Source of the DNA: Candidatus Gastranaerophilales bacterium
Lineage (GTDB): Bacteria > Cyanobacteriota > Vampirovibrionia > Gastranaerophilales > Gastranaerophilaceae
NCBI GenBank assembly: GCA_944324825.1
Contig: CALUXU010000005.1
Coordinates: 1-64,000, forward strand
Reading direction: 5' to 3'
DNA: 64,000 bases
The notes under the pieces are model-generated. The model was not told where the DNA came from. It saw only the letters and a list, made by a program, of their open reading frames with translations, and ran no database searches. A program made the translations under genes and the position numbers. Positions 7,779-17,223 of the stretch are shown piece after piece. How positions within the stretch are numbered: position 1 is the stretch's first letter; each line of letters starts with the position of its first letter.

Positions 7779-8789
7779 ATGAAGGGTGTAATTCCATATA
7801 ACGGTTTTGTTAAAGTTATTGAACGGCAAAATCCTGAGATAATAGAAAGTTCTGATGCTATAATCAGGGTCACTCGTTCCGCAATTTGTACAAGTGATTT
7901 TCATATAATAAATAATGCAGTTCCAAGATATGTTCCTGATACAATTTTAGGTCATGAATTTGTCGGTGAAGTTGTAGAAACAGGGTCTTCTGTTTCAAAA
8001 TTAAAAGTTGGCGACAGGGTTGCGGCTAATTGTATAACATTCTGCGGTGAGTGTTATTTCTGCCGTCATGGTTTTATAAATAATTGTATAAAAGGCGGCT
8101 GGGAGCTCGGATGCAGAATTGACGGCGGACAAGCAGAATACGTAAGAGTTCCTTATGCGGATATGGGCTTGAATAAAATTCCTGATAATGTGTCTTTTGA
8201 TAGCGCATTATTTGTCGGAGATATTCTATCCAGCGGATACTTTGCCGCTGACGGTATAAAAAACGGAGATACCGTTGCTGTTATAGGTGCAGGACCTGTC
8301 GGGTTATGTTCAATGATGTGTGCAAGATATCTTGGCGCAAAGAAGGTTATTGCAATAGATATTGATAATGCAAGATTAGAATTTGCCAAACAATTTGCCG
8401 ATTATACAATAAATCCGCAAAGCGAAAATATTGAACAAACGATACATGAGATAACAAAATATGGTGCTGATTATGTAATAGAGGCAGCAGGCGGAAATGA
8501 TACTTTTGAAACCGCTTGGAAAATTGCACGGGCAAATGCGGTTGTTTTTGTTGTTGCTATGTATGAAACACCTCAAATTTTACCATTAAATATAATGTAC
8601 GGTAAAAATCTTACGTTTAAAACAGGCGGAGTTGATGCGGTATATTGTGATAAACTTTTACAGTTGATATCAGAAGGCAAAATTTCTACAGACTTTCTTA
8701 TAAGCAAAACTTTTCCTTTTGAGAGGGTAGAAGATGCTTATAGAGAATTTAGCAAAAAAGAAATTTATAAAGTTGTATTAGAATATTAA
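7779..8789 (+). CDS. Zinc-dependent medium-chain alcohol/polyol dehydrogenase
   Basis: The protein is an MDR-family NAD(P)-dependent dehydrogenase. Catalytic zinc ligands are visible: Cys in 'SAICTSDFH' near residue 36 and His-Glu in 'GHEFVGEVVE'. The structural-zinc cysteines lie in 'CGECYFCRHGFINNC' near 87-101. The Rossmann motif is 'VIGAGPVGLCS' near 165. The substrate is not clear; the family includes threonine and polyol dehydrogenases. ATG 7779 is chosen over TTG 7770 on protein layout. It is co-directional with the transketolase half 12 bases upstream. Confidence 0.88.
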   Translation: MKGVIPYNGFVKVIERQNPEIIESSDAIIRVTRSAICTSDFHIINNAVPRYVPDTILGHEFVGEVVETGSSVSKLKVGDRVAANCITFCGECYFCRHGFINNCIKGGWELGCRIDGGQAEYVRVPYADMGLNKIPDNVSFDSALFVGDILSSGYFAADGIKNGDTVAVIGAGPVGLCSMMCARYLGAKKVIAIDIDNARLEFAKQFADYTINPQSENIEQTIHEITKYGADYVIEAAGGNDTFETAWKIARANAVVFVVAMYETPQILPLNIMYGKNLTFKTGGVDAVYCDKLLQLISEGKISTDFLISKTFPFERVEDAYREFSKKEIYKVVLEY

Positions 8790-8817
8790 AAAGACCGGTA
8801 TTTAAACCGGTCTTTTT
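8788..8817. terminator. Bidirectional terminator, GACCGGT stem
   Basis: AAAAAGACCGGT pairs with ACCGGTCTTTTT, with A and T runs on both sides. It lies between convergent genes ending at 8789 and 8820. The same core stem is used at 42881-42907. Confidence 0.9.
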
Positions 8818-8819
8818 AT

Positions 8820-9500
8820 CTATGCAGCTTGTCTTGTTTTTGATGGTTGTAATGTAAGATTCATTTTTGGTTTTGGTTGTGCAGTTTCTTTTGAGTTAAG
8901 AGCTTTACCGATTTTACTTGCAATCGGTGTTACAATAACCGGTGCAACGTATCTATACATTAAAGAGAATGTAAGTAGTTTTTGAGCAACTCCAAAACCG
9001 TGCATACGTTTTTCCAGGTTATGGTGGTTAATATTTGCGTTTCTGAATTTGTAACTCATTTGTTTAGTGAAGTTTGCAATATAATCATTGATTGTATAAG
9101 CTCCGACAGTAGAAAGTGCTGTTACAAGAATTTGGTTTAAAGCAAGAGTTCTTGCAGGTTTCTTTTCTAATTTTTTGTTTGCAAGAGTTGTTCCAGCATA
9201 AGTTGTTGTTGTAACAAATGAACCAATAGTTGCCATATGGTCAGTCATTTTTGTTGTCTTTCCGAGTTTATCTGCCAACTTTTCCATCCATTTAGAGTTT
9301 ATAACCGGTGCAATAACTTTTTTAGCCATTACATTTTCAATAAATGAATTATAAACGTTTTTAATATGATGAGCACCAATAGCAGATCTTGTTGCAAGAC
9401 TGATAAACGTTGATGGTTTTTTGCCCGGATTAGCTTTGAATGCCGGTCGATTATTATAATTGTTATAGTTTGTTGTTGAAAAATTATTAATACTGTTCAT
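8820..9500 (-). CDS. Lineage-specific protein with N-terminal AFKANP motif
   Basis: I do not recognise this 226-residue protein. An Asn-rich N-terminus leads into 'RPAFKANPGKK' near residues 18-28, the short Phe motif found near the start of several other proteins in this window. The rest is helical with weakly hydrophobic stretches near 100-135 and 170-195 that may associate with membrane. The tail is Lys/Pro/Gln-rich. AAGGAG precedes the ATG, which overlaps the stop of the upstream gene by one base, so the two are coupled. Confidence 0.6.
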   Translation of the reverse strand: MNSINNFSTTNYNNYNNRPAFKANPGKKPSTFISLATRSAIGAHHIKNVYNSFIENVMAKKVIAPVINSKWMEKLADKLGKTTKMTDHMATIGSFVTTTTYAGTTLANKKLEKKPARTLALNQILVTALSTVGAYTINDYIANFTKQMSYKFRNANINHHNLEKRMHGFGVAQKLLTFSLMYRYVAPVIVTPIASKIGKALNSKETAQPKPKMNLTLQPSKTRQAA

Positions 9501-10669
9501 TATGCAGCTCCTTTCTTAGGTGCTGAAATACTGTGGGCTTTAATATTTGTAAATGCTCCCGGATTCATTTTTATTTGCATTGCCGGTTTTTGAGCCGGAA
9601 TGTTATTTTTTTGTACTTGCGGTGTTTGTGCTGCTTGTGCAGTTTGTGCGACTTTTTTCTTCGGTTTTTCCATACCTAATCCTTTTAATAACCAAGGAAT
9701 TAGTTTAATAGTTATCCAGGCTCTAGGTACAGCAAGAATACTGTCAGGAACCCAGTTAACCATATCTTTGACATTTTTCTCTTTGTTCGCACCGATTTCC
9801 ATTTCTTCCGTTATTGGTCTTACTTCAAGTGCTTCCTGACCGTCAAGTACACGTTTTAGTGTGTCTTTATCTTCAGGTTTTTGAACCGCACATCCGACTT
9901 TTTTGCCGTTTTTGATAACAAATTTACCGTCTTCTGTTTTAAATACTTCTTTAGAACGAACGATACCGTGATCGTCTACTTCTAATTTCGGATTTGCTGC
10001 TTCAAAAGCTGCTTTTGATTTTTCAAATTTAATTTTTTCTGCTTCTAATATTTCTTTTTCTGCTTCCAATGATGCTTTTTTAGAAGCATTCTTAGTTTTA
10101 TTTATCTTCTTAACAAGTTCTTCAATCTTAGTTGCGGCTTCTGCGTCACCTTTAACTTTTAACGGTTCTAAGTTTCTGAATAACTTGCTTCCGTCCTGTC
10201 TTAGCATCTCTCCTTTAGTATTTGTCATAACTCTGGTAATTTTCTTTCCGTTTTCCATAATGGTTTCAAGTCCGACTTGCGGATAGAATTTCTTAATTAT
10301 TTCTGGTTTTAAGTATTTTTGCGGATGCTTCAATACGAGAGCAACACCGGCAGCCAAAGGAGTTGCTGTAAGAAACGGCCAAATTAATCCGGTTACACCG
10401 GATGATATAGAGTGACAGGATGCATAGGCCGCATCCTTTTTATCTTCGGTTATTAAATAGTTTGTTGCAGGTCTGGCACCGCAGCATATTGCAAGTGAAA
10501 AAATCGACTGGCACATAACCGGATTTTTATCTGCAATATCACATATTTTACCGACCATTTTATTTTTCATAAAACGAGTTACCATATCAGGCTTGTGAGT
10601 CGTATTTGCAGTCGCGTGCAAAATTGTTTTTGGCCTGATAATAGAACTGTATAATCGATTGTTAATCAT
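9500..10669 (-). CDS. Uncharacterised protein with hydrophobic N-terminal third and coiled coil
   Basis: This 389-residue protein is not recognised. Residues 50-115 hold two hydrophobic stretches that may be membrane segments. Residues 170-225 form a Lys/Glu/Ala-rich coiled coil, and the C-terminus is Gln/Pro/Lys-rich. 'GAFTNIKAHS' near the C-terminus resembles the Phe motif of its neighbours but at the wrong end. It is the first gene of a two-gene unit with the AFKANP protein. AAAGGA lies before the ATG. Confidence 0.55.
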   Translation of the reverse strand: MINNRLYSSIIRPKTILHATANTTHKPDMVTRFMKNKMVGKICDIADKNPVMCQSIFSLAICCGARPATNYLITEDKKDAAYASCHSISSGVTGLIWPFLTATPLAAGVALVLKHPQKYLKPEIIKKFYPQVGLETIMENGKKITRVMTNTKGEMLRQDGSKLFRNLEPLKVKGDAEAATKIEELVKKINKTKNASKKASLEAEKEILEAEKIKFEKSKAAFEAANPKLEVDDHGIVRSKEVFKTEDGKFVIKNGKKVGCAVQKPEDKDTLKRVLDGQEALEVRPITEEMEIGANKEKNVKDMVNWVPDSILAVPRAWITIKLIPWLLKGLGMEKPKKKVAQTAQAAQTPQVQKNNIPAQKPAMQIKMNPGAFTNIKAHSISAPKKGAA

Positions 10670-11009
10670 TACTTGTTCCTTTTCCTCTGTAGTCTTCTAA
10701 CAGTCGGGTAATAATGTATGTCTATATTAAATTCAAATGGTTGATAGAAAGAGACACAATAGTTGTTAATTTTGTCTATACTATTTAGATTTTGCGTTGT
10801 ATGCGAATAACTCATCATAGTTTCCAATCTAAAAAAATAATATTTTCACTACCTTCTACATTTATATTAAAACAGATAAAATAAAAATTTGTTAGTTTGT
10901 AATAAAAATGTTACAATTAATTTTTTTTGTAATATTTACTTCATACTCTTTACAAGTTTTTTTGTAGATTGTATGATTATATAAAGAATTAATGTAGATT
11001 GGAGCAGTT
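10670..11009. other. AT-rich divergent intergenic region
   Basis: About 340 bases without a gene separate the minus-strand pair from murA. Apart from the murA promoter near its right end I see no strong hairpins or repeats. Confidence 0.6.
10949..10977 (+). promoter_or_regulatory. Promoter of murA operon
   Basis: TTTACA at 10949-10954 and TATGAT at 10972-10977 are separated by 17 bases, a good sigma-70 type match. Transcription would start about 25 bases before the murA start. Confidence 0.65.
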
Positions 11010-12323
11010 TTGGCAGATAAGTATAGGATACAAGGCGGAACTCAATTAAAAGGTGAAGTCAATATAGGCGGTGCGAAAAATGCTGTATTAAAATTAATGG
11101 CATCAGCTGTGTTGGCAAAAGGCGAGTCTAAGATATATAATGTGCCGGATTTAACCGATGTAGGCATTATGCTGGAGGTTATTAACGGTCTTGGTGTCAA
11201 AACTTCTCATAATAAAATTGAAAAGTCAGTAACAATTGATGCATCTAATATTACATCCGTTACGGCAAAATATGAGTATGTAAGTAAAATGAGAGCTTCA
11301 TTTATAATACTGGGAGCTCTGGTTTCCCGTTGTAAAGAAGCTATCGTTGCATTACCGGGCGGTTGTGCGATAGGTGAAAGAAGAGTTGATTTTCATATCA
11401 AGGGTCTTGAGGCATTAGGTGCCAAAATAAAAATTGAAAACGGATATGTACATGCTAAAGCTCCAAAACTTGTAGGTACAGATATTTATTTAGATATTCC
11501 GTCAGTTGGTGCAACAGAAAATTTGATGCTTGCGGCAATATTGGCAGAAGGTTCTACAAGAATTCAAAATGCGGCACAAGAACCTGAAATTATTGATTTA
11601 GCCAACTTCTTAAATACAATGGGGGCTGATGTTAATGGTGCCGGAACGTCTGAAATTGTTATTAACGGGGTTAAACAATCAGATTTACACCCTATTGAGT
11701 ACACGACTATTCCTGACCGAATTGAAGCCGGAACATTTATGAGTGCTGTTGTAGCATCAAAAGGTAAAGCTATTATCAGAAATGTGTTCCCTGCACATTT
11801 AACATTTTTCACAGATAAACTAATCAAAATGGGAGCAAGTATAAAACTTATTGAGCCTACGGCAATAGAAGTTTCTTGCAAAAACAGATTAAATTCAATA
11901 AACTTTGTTACTCAGCCTTATCCCGGGTTCCCGACAGATTTGCAGTCAATGGCAATGGCTTTATTAACAACTGCAAATGGTGTAGGCATTATTACGGAAA
12001 GTTTATACGAAAACAGATTTATGCAGGTTCCTCATCTTTTGAGAATGGGTGCTGATATTCATCAGGATAGAAACCATGCAATTATTAAAGGTGTTAAGAA
12101 ACTTACGGGAGCGACTGTTTCCGCAAGTGATTTGAGAGCGGGGGCATCGTTAGTTGTTGCAGCAATTATGGCAGATGGTACCTCAATTGTTGAAAACTTA
12201 CATCATATAGACCGTGGTTATGAAAACTTTGATAAAAAATTATCTGCTCTTGGTGCAAATATTATAAGATATAACGATGAAACCGAAAATGCGAAAGGGT
12301 TACAAAATGAGTCCCGTGTATAA
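11010..12323 (+). CDS. murA: UDP-N-acetylglucosamine 1-carboxyvinyltransferase
   Basis: MurA transfers enolpyruvate from PEP to UDP-GlcNAc, the first committed step of peptidoglycan synthesis. The start shows 'GGAKNAVLKLMASA' with the conserved Lys-Asn. The fosfomycin-target cysteine is in 'PGGCAIGERRVDFHIKGLEA' near residue 117. 'ENRFMQVPHLLRMGADI' and 'DLRAGASLVVAA' complete the family pattern. Length (437) is slightly above usual. The start is TTG with GGAG upstream. The next gene begins inside its 3' end. Confidence 0.96.
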   Translation: MADKYRIQGGTQLKGEVNIGGAKNAVLKLMASAVLAKGESKIYNVPDLTDVGIMLEVINGLGVKTSHNKIEKSVTIDASNITSVTAKYEYVSKMRASFIILGALVSRCKEAIVALPGGCAIGERRVDFHIKGLEALGAKIKIENGYVHAKAPKLVGTDIYLDIPSVGATENLMLAAILAEGSTRIQNAAQEPEIIDLANFLNTMGADVNGAGTSEIVINGVKQSDLHPIEYTTIPDRIEAGTFMSAVVASKGKAIIRNVFPAHLTFFTDKLIKMGASIKLIEPTAIEVSCKNRLNSINFVTQPYPGFPTDLQSMAMALLTTANGVGIITESLYENRFMQVPHLLRMGADIHQDRNHAIIKGVKKLTGATVSASDLRAGASLVVAAIMADGTSIVENLHHIDRGYENFDKKLSALGANIIRYNDETENAKGLQNESRV

Positions 12324-12639
12324 GAGATGGTATGATCATGACCCTAAGTTATTAGAGGTTATTGAGCTTTTAAAAAATTATCAGGATGAATTAATGGAGC
12401 AAGCCGAACTATTTCTTGCAAAGCTTGAAGAACAAGTATCTAAAGAGGCTATTGACAGGTTTTATGAATTGGTAAAACCTATAAACGGATGCCGTTGGTA
12501 CGATAAGAATCCGACAATTTCAAAAACAGTTGAGATTTTAAGAGTTGTACCGCCTGATGTTCAAAAGGCTTGTGCCGAAAGATTTATCTCTACTCTGAAG
12601 AAAATGGGTATAGATTACGAAAGTCAAAATCAAGAATAA
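12307..12639 (+). CDS. Small uncharacterised protein between murA and mfd
   Basis: This 110-residue protein is not recognised. It is acidic and helical, with a repeated motif: 'RWYDHDPKLLEVIELLKN' near residue 6 and 'RWYDKNPTISKTVEILR' near 65, so it seems to be an internal duplication. AAAGGG lies before the ATG at 12307; an in-frame ATG at 12277 would overlap murA further and is less likely. It overlaps murA by 17 bases and mfd by one (TAATG), so all three are translationally coupled. Confidence 0.75.
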   Translation: MSPVYKRWYDHDPKLLEVIELLKNYQDELMEQAELFLAKLEEQVSKEAIDRFYELVKPINGCRWYDKNPTISKTVEILRVVPPDVQKACAERFISTLKKMGIDYESQNQE

Positions 12640-15600
12640 TGAATATTGATTTTTCTGAATTTGAAAAGAACGTAAAGACCTCAAAATCTTTTGTTGTTAC
12701 AGGTTTAACAACCTTTTTGAGACTTTATCTTGTGCATTTGCTTGCAAGAAAATGCGGTAAAAAAGTCTTGTTTATAACATCAACCGAACAAACTGCACTC
12801 AGGTATCAAAGTGATTTACGTTCGTTTTTTGATTTGCGCTCTGATATACTACCGTACCAGAATTCTTCAATGTATGAACCGGTGCCTTCAAATATCTATG
12901 ATTATTCATCGCAGATTAATATATTAATGAACCCTTTGGATATTGTTATTACCCCGGTCAAGGCGTTATTAGAAAAGTTTCCTTCCAGAAGCTTTTTAAA
13001 AAAAAACAGTTTTACTCTTAAAATAGGAGACGAAATTTCGCAGCCTGAATTACTGAAACGGCTGACAAATCTCGGTTATAAACGCTCTACAATGGTCAAT
13101 GATATTTCAGAATTCAGTATCAGGGGGGATATTGCGGATATTTATACATTGAAGGAAAATCCTGTAAGAATTGAGTTTTGGGGTGATGAAATTGTAGATA
13201 TAAGATATTTTGACCGGGAAACACAAAAGTCGATTGAAAAAATCAAATCAATCGAAATCATGCCGGTGTATAAATTTGTGTTACCTGATACTCCGCCAAA
13301 AGATTTGCCAAAGGAATTGATTGATAAATTTACGGAAGAAAGATATTTTGAAGGGGTTGAAGTTTATCAGAGTTATTTTAATAGTGATTTAGAGAATATT
13401 CTGGATTATTTTGACGAATATATTCTGGTGTTTGATGAGAAATCAGAAATATCTTCAAAATATCAGTTTATAGAAGAGGGTTATGAAAAGCAGATAGATG
13501 AGAATATAAAAACCGAAATAATTTATAACCTCAGAGATGTTAATCATGTCCCTTATAACGATTTTATTGCAAAAGTTATTCGTCATCAGCGTGTAGAACT
13601 AAATAATTTTATCGATAGCGAGTTTGATGAAATCCTTGATTTCAATGCTCAGGTTGTGAAAAACTTTAACGCCAATATGGAGGAGGTTGCGGAGTTTATT
13701 TCTTCTCATAAAGGTTATGAGATAGTTATAGCAACGGATTATCCGGAGCGTGTTAAGGAAATTCTGGCACAGCATAATATTTTTGATGTTAATTATGCAA
13801 ATAATATCTCGGCAAACGGAACTATTGTAGAGGACGCAAAATTTATTCTGTTGACGGATAGGGAACTGTTTAATAAGCGGAATAAGGAAGTAACCTCGAC
13901 AAAACGTACTTCTTATAAAGAAAAGGCTGAATATATTGAAAGCATTAACGACATAAAAGAAGGCGAGTATGTTGTACATTCCGTTCACGGTGTCGGTATA
14001 TATATAGGGTTAACCCAACAGGAGCTGGACGGGCAGTTAAAAGATTATTTAACAATAGAATACGCTCAAAAAGACAGACTTCATATTCCTGCGGAACAGA
14101 TAAATCTTTTGTGTCGTTATAGAGGGGCAGGAGCCGCAAAACCTAAACTCTCCAGAATGGGCGGAACCGATTGGGAAAAGACGAAATCCCGAGTCAAAAA
14201 AGAGGTTGAAAAGGTTGCGTATGATTTGCTGCGATTGTATGCAAGGAGAAAAATGCAGGAAGGGATTGCATTTGAACCTGATACGGCGTGGCAGATTGAA
14301 ATGGAGGATGCTTTTGAGTATACGGAAACACCGGATCAAATGCGTGCAATTAATGAGATTAAATCGGATATGGAGTCATCAAATCCTATGGATAGACTTA
14401 TCTGTGGCGATGTCGGATTCGGTAAAACGGAAGTTGCCATGCGCGGTATATTTAAAGCTGTAGCATCGGGGAAACAGGTTGCCGTTATTGTTCCGACAAC
14501 AATTCTTGCCTTGCAGCATTATCAGACAATATCAGAAAGATTCAAACCTTACGGTGTAAATGTTGAATTGTTATGCCGTTTCAGATCTCCTAAGGAACAA
14601 AAAGAAACTTTAAAAAATATGGCATTAGGAAGCTGTGATGTGGTTGTCGGAACTCACAGGTTGTTACAGGACGGCGTTATATTTAAGGATTTGGGGCTTC
14701 TTGTTATTGATGAAGAACACAGGTTTGGAGTACGCCATAAAGAGAAATTAAAAGAGTTCAGAGAAAATATAGATATTATATCAATGTCTGCAACACCTAT
14801 CCCGAGAACACTTTATATGTCTTTATCGGGGATTAAAGATATGTCTGTTATTAATACTCCGCCAAAAAACAGGCTTCCGATTAGAACGTTTGTCGGGGTA
14901 TATAACGATAATATTGTCAAAAATGCAATTATCCATGAACTCGATAGAGATGGTCAGGTTTATTATCTTTATAACAGGGTTGAGACAATAGAAGAATTCA
15001 GATTGAAGCTTAAAGAGCTGGTTCCAAATGCAAGAATTGCAATCGGTCACGGGCAGTTGTCGGAAAAAGAGCTGGAGGAAGTTATTATCGGGTTTGCAAA
15101 TCACGAGTACGATGTTCTTTTATGTACAACTATTATTGAAAACGGGCTGGATATTCCAAACGCTAACACAATGATAATCCATGATGCGGACAGATTTGGC
15201 TTGGCACAGCTTTATCAGTTGAGAGGAAGAGTCGGAAGGTCTGAACGTCAGGCATACTGTTATTGCTTGTATAAACCTAATAAGAATATTACTAAAGAAG
15301 CTATGCAAAGATTGTCTGCAATAAAAGAATTTACAACTTTAGGCAGCGGTTACCAGATAGCAATGCGCGATGTTGAAATAAGAGGTGTCGGCAATATTTT
15401 AGGTACAAAACAGCACGGACATATGGTTAATGTCGGTTTTGATACGTATTGTCAATTACTGGAAGAAACCGTTCAGGAATTAAAAGGCGAGGTTGTCAAA
15501 GCAAAACCTCCGACTATTGTTGATATCAATGTGACTGCATATATTTCAGAGGACTGGGTCGGCTCAAAAGAACAAAAAATGATTGAGTACAAACGTTTGG

Positions 15601-15995
15601 CTGATGTACATAACGAAACGGAATTGAATTATATTGTATCAGAATGGAAAGACAGGTTCTCCAAGATTCCTGAGGAGGTTGATAATCTGATTAAACTGGT
15701 CCAGATTAGACTTATGGCAGGTAAAGTCGGAGTTACTTTGATACGAGAAACAATGAATAATATAAGAGTTTATACTCCATTTACCAAAGAAGAGTGGAGA
15801 ATATTGCAGAATAAATTACCGCGTTCTATTACCAAAAATATTCAGTGGACACCGGCACCTAATACAACAAAAGATGCGGCATCTATATTACTGGTAAATA
15901 ATTCTGTTATGAATTTTAATGAACTATTTAATTTGTTATATGATTTGTTCTATAATATAGATAAAATTAGTTACGAATACGAAACAAGAGGGTAA
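12639..15995 (+). CDS. mfd: Transcription-repair coupling factor
   Basis: Mfd removes RNA polymerase stalled at lesions and recruits UvrA. The 1118-residue protein has the family order: UvrB-like N-terminal module, CarD-like polymerase-interaction domain near 440-500 ('GEYVVHSVHGVGIY'), then an SF2 translocase. Walker A 'GDVGFGKTE' is near 590, the DEEH box 'VIDEEHRFGV' near 688, 'SATPIPRTL' near 715 and 'QLRGRVGR' near 860. A TRCF C-terminal domain follows. ATG 12639 overlaps the preceding stop and gives the normal length. Confidence 0.97.
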   Translation: MNIDFSEFEKNVKTSKSFVVTGLTTFLRLYLVHLLARKCGKKVLFITSTEQTALRYQSDLRSFFDLRSDILPYQNSSMYEPVPSNIYDYSSQINILMNPLDIVITPVKALLEKFPSRSFLKKNSFTLKIGDEISQPELLKRLTNLGYKRSTMVNDISEFSIRGDIADIYTLKENPVRIEFWGDEIVDIRYFDRETQKSIEKIKSIEIMPVYKFVLPDTPPKDLPKELIDKFTEERYFEGVEVYQSYFNSDLENILDYFDEYILVFDEKSEISSKYQFIEEGYEKQIDENIKTEIIYNLRDVNHVPYNDFIAKVIRHQRVELNNFIDSEFDEILDFNAQVVKNFNANMEEVAEFISSHKGYEIVIATDYPERVKEILAQHNIFDVNYANNISANGTIVEDAKFILLTDRELFNKRNKEVTSTKRTSYKEKAEYIESINDIKEGEYVVHSVHGVGIYIGLTQQELDGQLKDYLTIEYAQKDRLHIPAEQINLLCRYRGAGAAKPKLSRMGGTDWEKTKSRVKKEVEKVAYDLLRLYARRKMQEGIAFEPDTAWQIEMEDAFEYTETPDQMRAINEIKSDMESSNPMDRLICGDVGFGKTEVAMRGIFKAVASGKQVAVIVPTTILALQHYQTISERFKPYGVNVELLCRFRSPKEQKETLKNMALGSCDVVVGTHRLLQDGVIFKDLGLLVIDEEHRFGVRHKEKLKEFRENIDIISMSATPIPRTLYMSLSGIKDMSVINTPPKNRLPIRTFVGVYNDNIVKNAIIHELDRDGQVYYLYNRVETIEEFRLKLKELVPNARIAIGHGQLSEKELEEVIIGFANHEYDVLLCTTIIENGLDIPNANTMIIHDADRFGLAQLYQLRGRVGRSERQAYCYCLYKPNKNITKEAMQRLSAIKEFTTLGSGYQIAMRDVEIRGVGNILGTKQHGHMVNVGFDTYCQLLEETVQELKGEVVKAKPPTIVDINVTAYISEDWVGSKEQKMIEYKRLADVHNETELNYIVSEWKDRFSKIPEEVDNLIKLVQIRLMAGKVGVTLIRETMNNIRVYTPFTKEEWRILQNKLPRSITKNIQWTPAPNTTKDAASILLVNNSVMNFNELFNLLYDLFYNIDKISYEYETRG

Positions 15996-15999
15996 TTAA

Positions 16000-17145
16000 A
16001 TGAAGAGAGTTTTTTTAACAATGTTGGCTTCCATGCTTCTTTTTACAGGCTGTGTGGCTAAAAAAGATGTAATAATTAAGGTTAATAATGAGCCTATTAC
16101 TCAATCACAATTTGATACTGCTTACAAAAAAGTTGCAAGTGACGGCATGCTTAAGCAGTTAAATATTCAAGTACCTCAAGATGACAACAATTTTATGTAC
16201 TTGATGTTAAAAGACAAAGTTGTTAACGAATTAGTTGTAAAAAAACTTGTTGACCAGGAAATTGCCAAAAGACATATTAAGGTATCAAATGCGGATTTGA
16301 ATAATGAATTGAAAGCAATGATAGACAAAGTCGGTTCAAAAGAAAAGTTCAATGAAATATTAAAACGTAACGGTGTTTCTAATGAACAGTTTAAAAATGA
16401 TTTAAAAGAAGAAGTCAAAGTTAAAAAACTTGTTAATATGATAGAAAACGTTAAGATTTCTGACCATGAAGCAGAAGTATTCTATAAAAAGAATACAAAA
16501 AAATTCACATATCCTGATAGAGTAAGAGCTTCTCATATCTTGATAATGGCAAACCCAATGGAAATTGCCCAACAAATCAAATCAAAACCTGAAAATAAAA
16601 ATCTTTCTGACACTGTTTTAAAAGAAAAAGTTGCTGCCGAAATGCAGGCAAGATATGCTAAGGCTCAAGCAATTGAACAATCTATCAAGAATCTGCCTGA
16701 TGAATTTGAAAAAGTTGCAAGAGAAAAATCTGATGATACAACTTCTGCTAAAAATGGCGGTGATATAGGATTCTTCTCAAAATCTGAGATGGTAGAACCA
16801 TTTGCAACTCAAGCTTTCAAACAACAGCCGAATACAATTAGTCCGGTTATTCAAACACAGTTTGGATTCCATATTATCAAGGTAACAGACAGAATGGCTG
16901 CCGGACAAGAACCTTTTATTAAGGTTAAAGAACAAATCAAATTGTACTTGCAAACCCAAAAACAAATGGTTATTTTAGAAAAACTTATTAACCAGTTGAA
17001 ATCAAATGCCAAGATTGAATACGTAAATGAAAGCTATAACCCTGTAAAAATTCAGGAAAAACTAAAAGATATGGCAAAACAAAGACAACAAGCTGCAGAA
17101 GCGGTCAACCCAGAAAAATTTCCTGCAGGTGCCCAAAAGAAATAG
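16000..17145 (+). CDS. SurA/PpiC-type peptidyl-prolyl isomerase lipoprotein
   Basis: This is a periplasmic foldase-like protein. A lipoprotein signal ends in the lipobox LFTGC (Cys about residue 18). A SurA-like chaperone region (about 25-160) is followed by a PpiC rotamase domain: 'RVRASHILI' near 175, 'GGDIGFFSKSEMVEPF' near 255 and 'TQFGFHIIKVTDR' near 290. It probably assists folding of exported proteins. It starts five bases after mfd. Its last codons are duplicated just beyond the stop (17112-17133 and 17161-17182). Confidence 0.9.
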   Translation: MKRVFLTMLASMLLFTGCVAKKDVIIKVNNEPITQSQFDTAYKKVASDGMLKQLNIQVPQDDNNFMYLMLKDKVVNELVVKKLVDQEIAKRHIKVSNADLNNELKAMIDKVGSKEKFNEILKRNGVSNEQFKNDLKEEVKVKKLVNMIENVKISDHEAEVFYKKNTKKFTYPDRVRASHILIMANPMEIAQQIKSKPENKNLSDTVLKEKVAAEMQARYAKAQAIEQSIKNLPDEFEKVAREKSDDTTSAKNGGDIGFFSKSEMVEPFATQAFKQQPNTISPVIQTQFGFHIIKVTDRMAAGQEPFIKVKEQIKLYLQTQKQMVILEKLINQLKSNAKIEYVNESYNPVKIQEKLKDMAKQRQQAAEAVNPEKFPAGAQKK

Positions 17146-17182
17146 GGCCATTGGCAAAAAAGAAAAATTTCCTGCAGGTGCC
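17112..17182 (+). repeat. 22-base direct repeat at the end of the PpiC gene
   Basis: The 22 bases at 17112-17133 recur exactly at 17161-17182, 49 bases on. In the same codon phase both copies read EKFPAGA, but 49 is not a multiple of three, so the second copy is out of frame with the gene. Confidence 0.9.
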
Positions 17183-17223
17183 GGGGTAAATAAGGAAAAT
17201 AATAAAAAATAGAGCAAAATACA

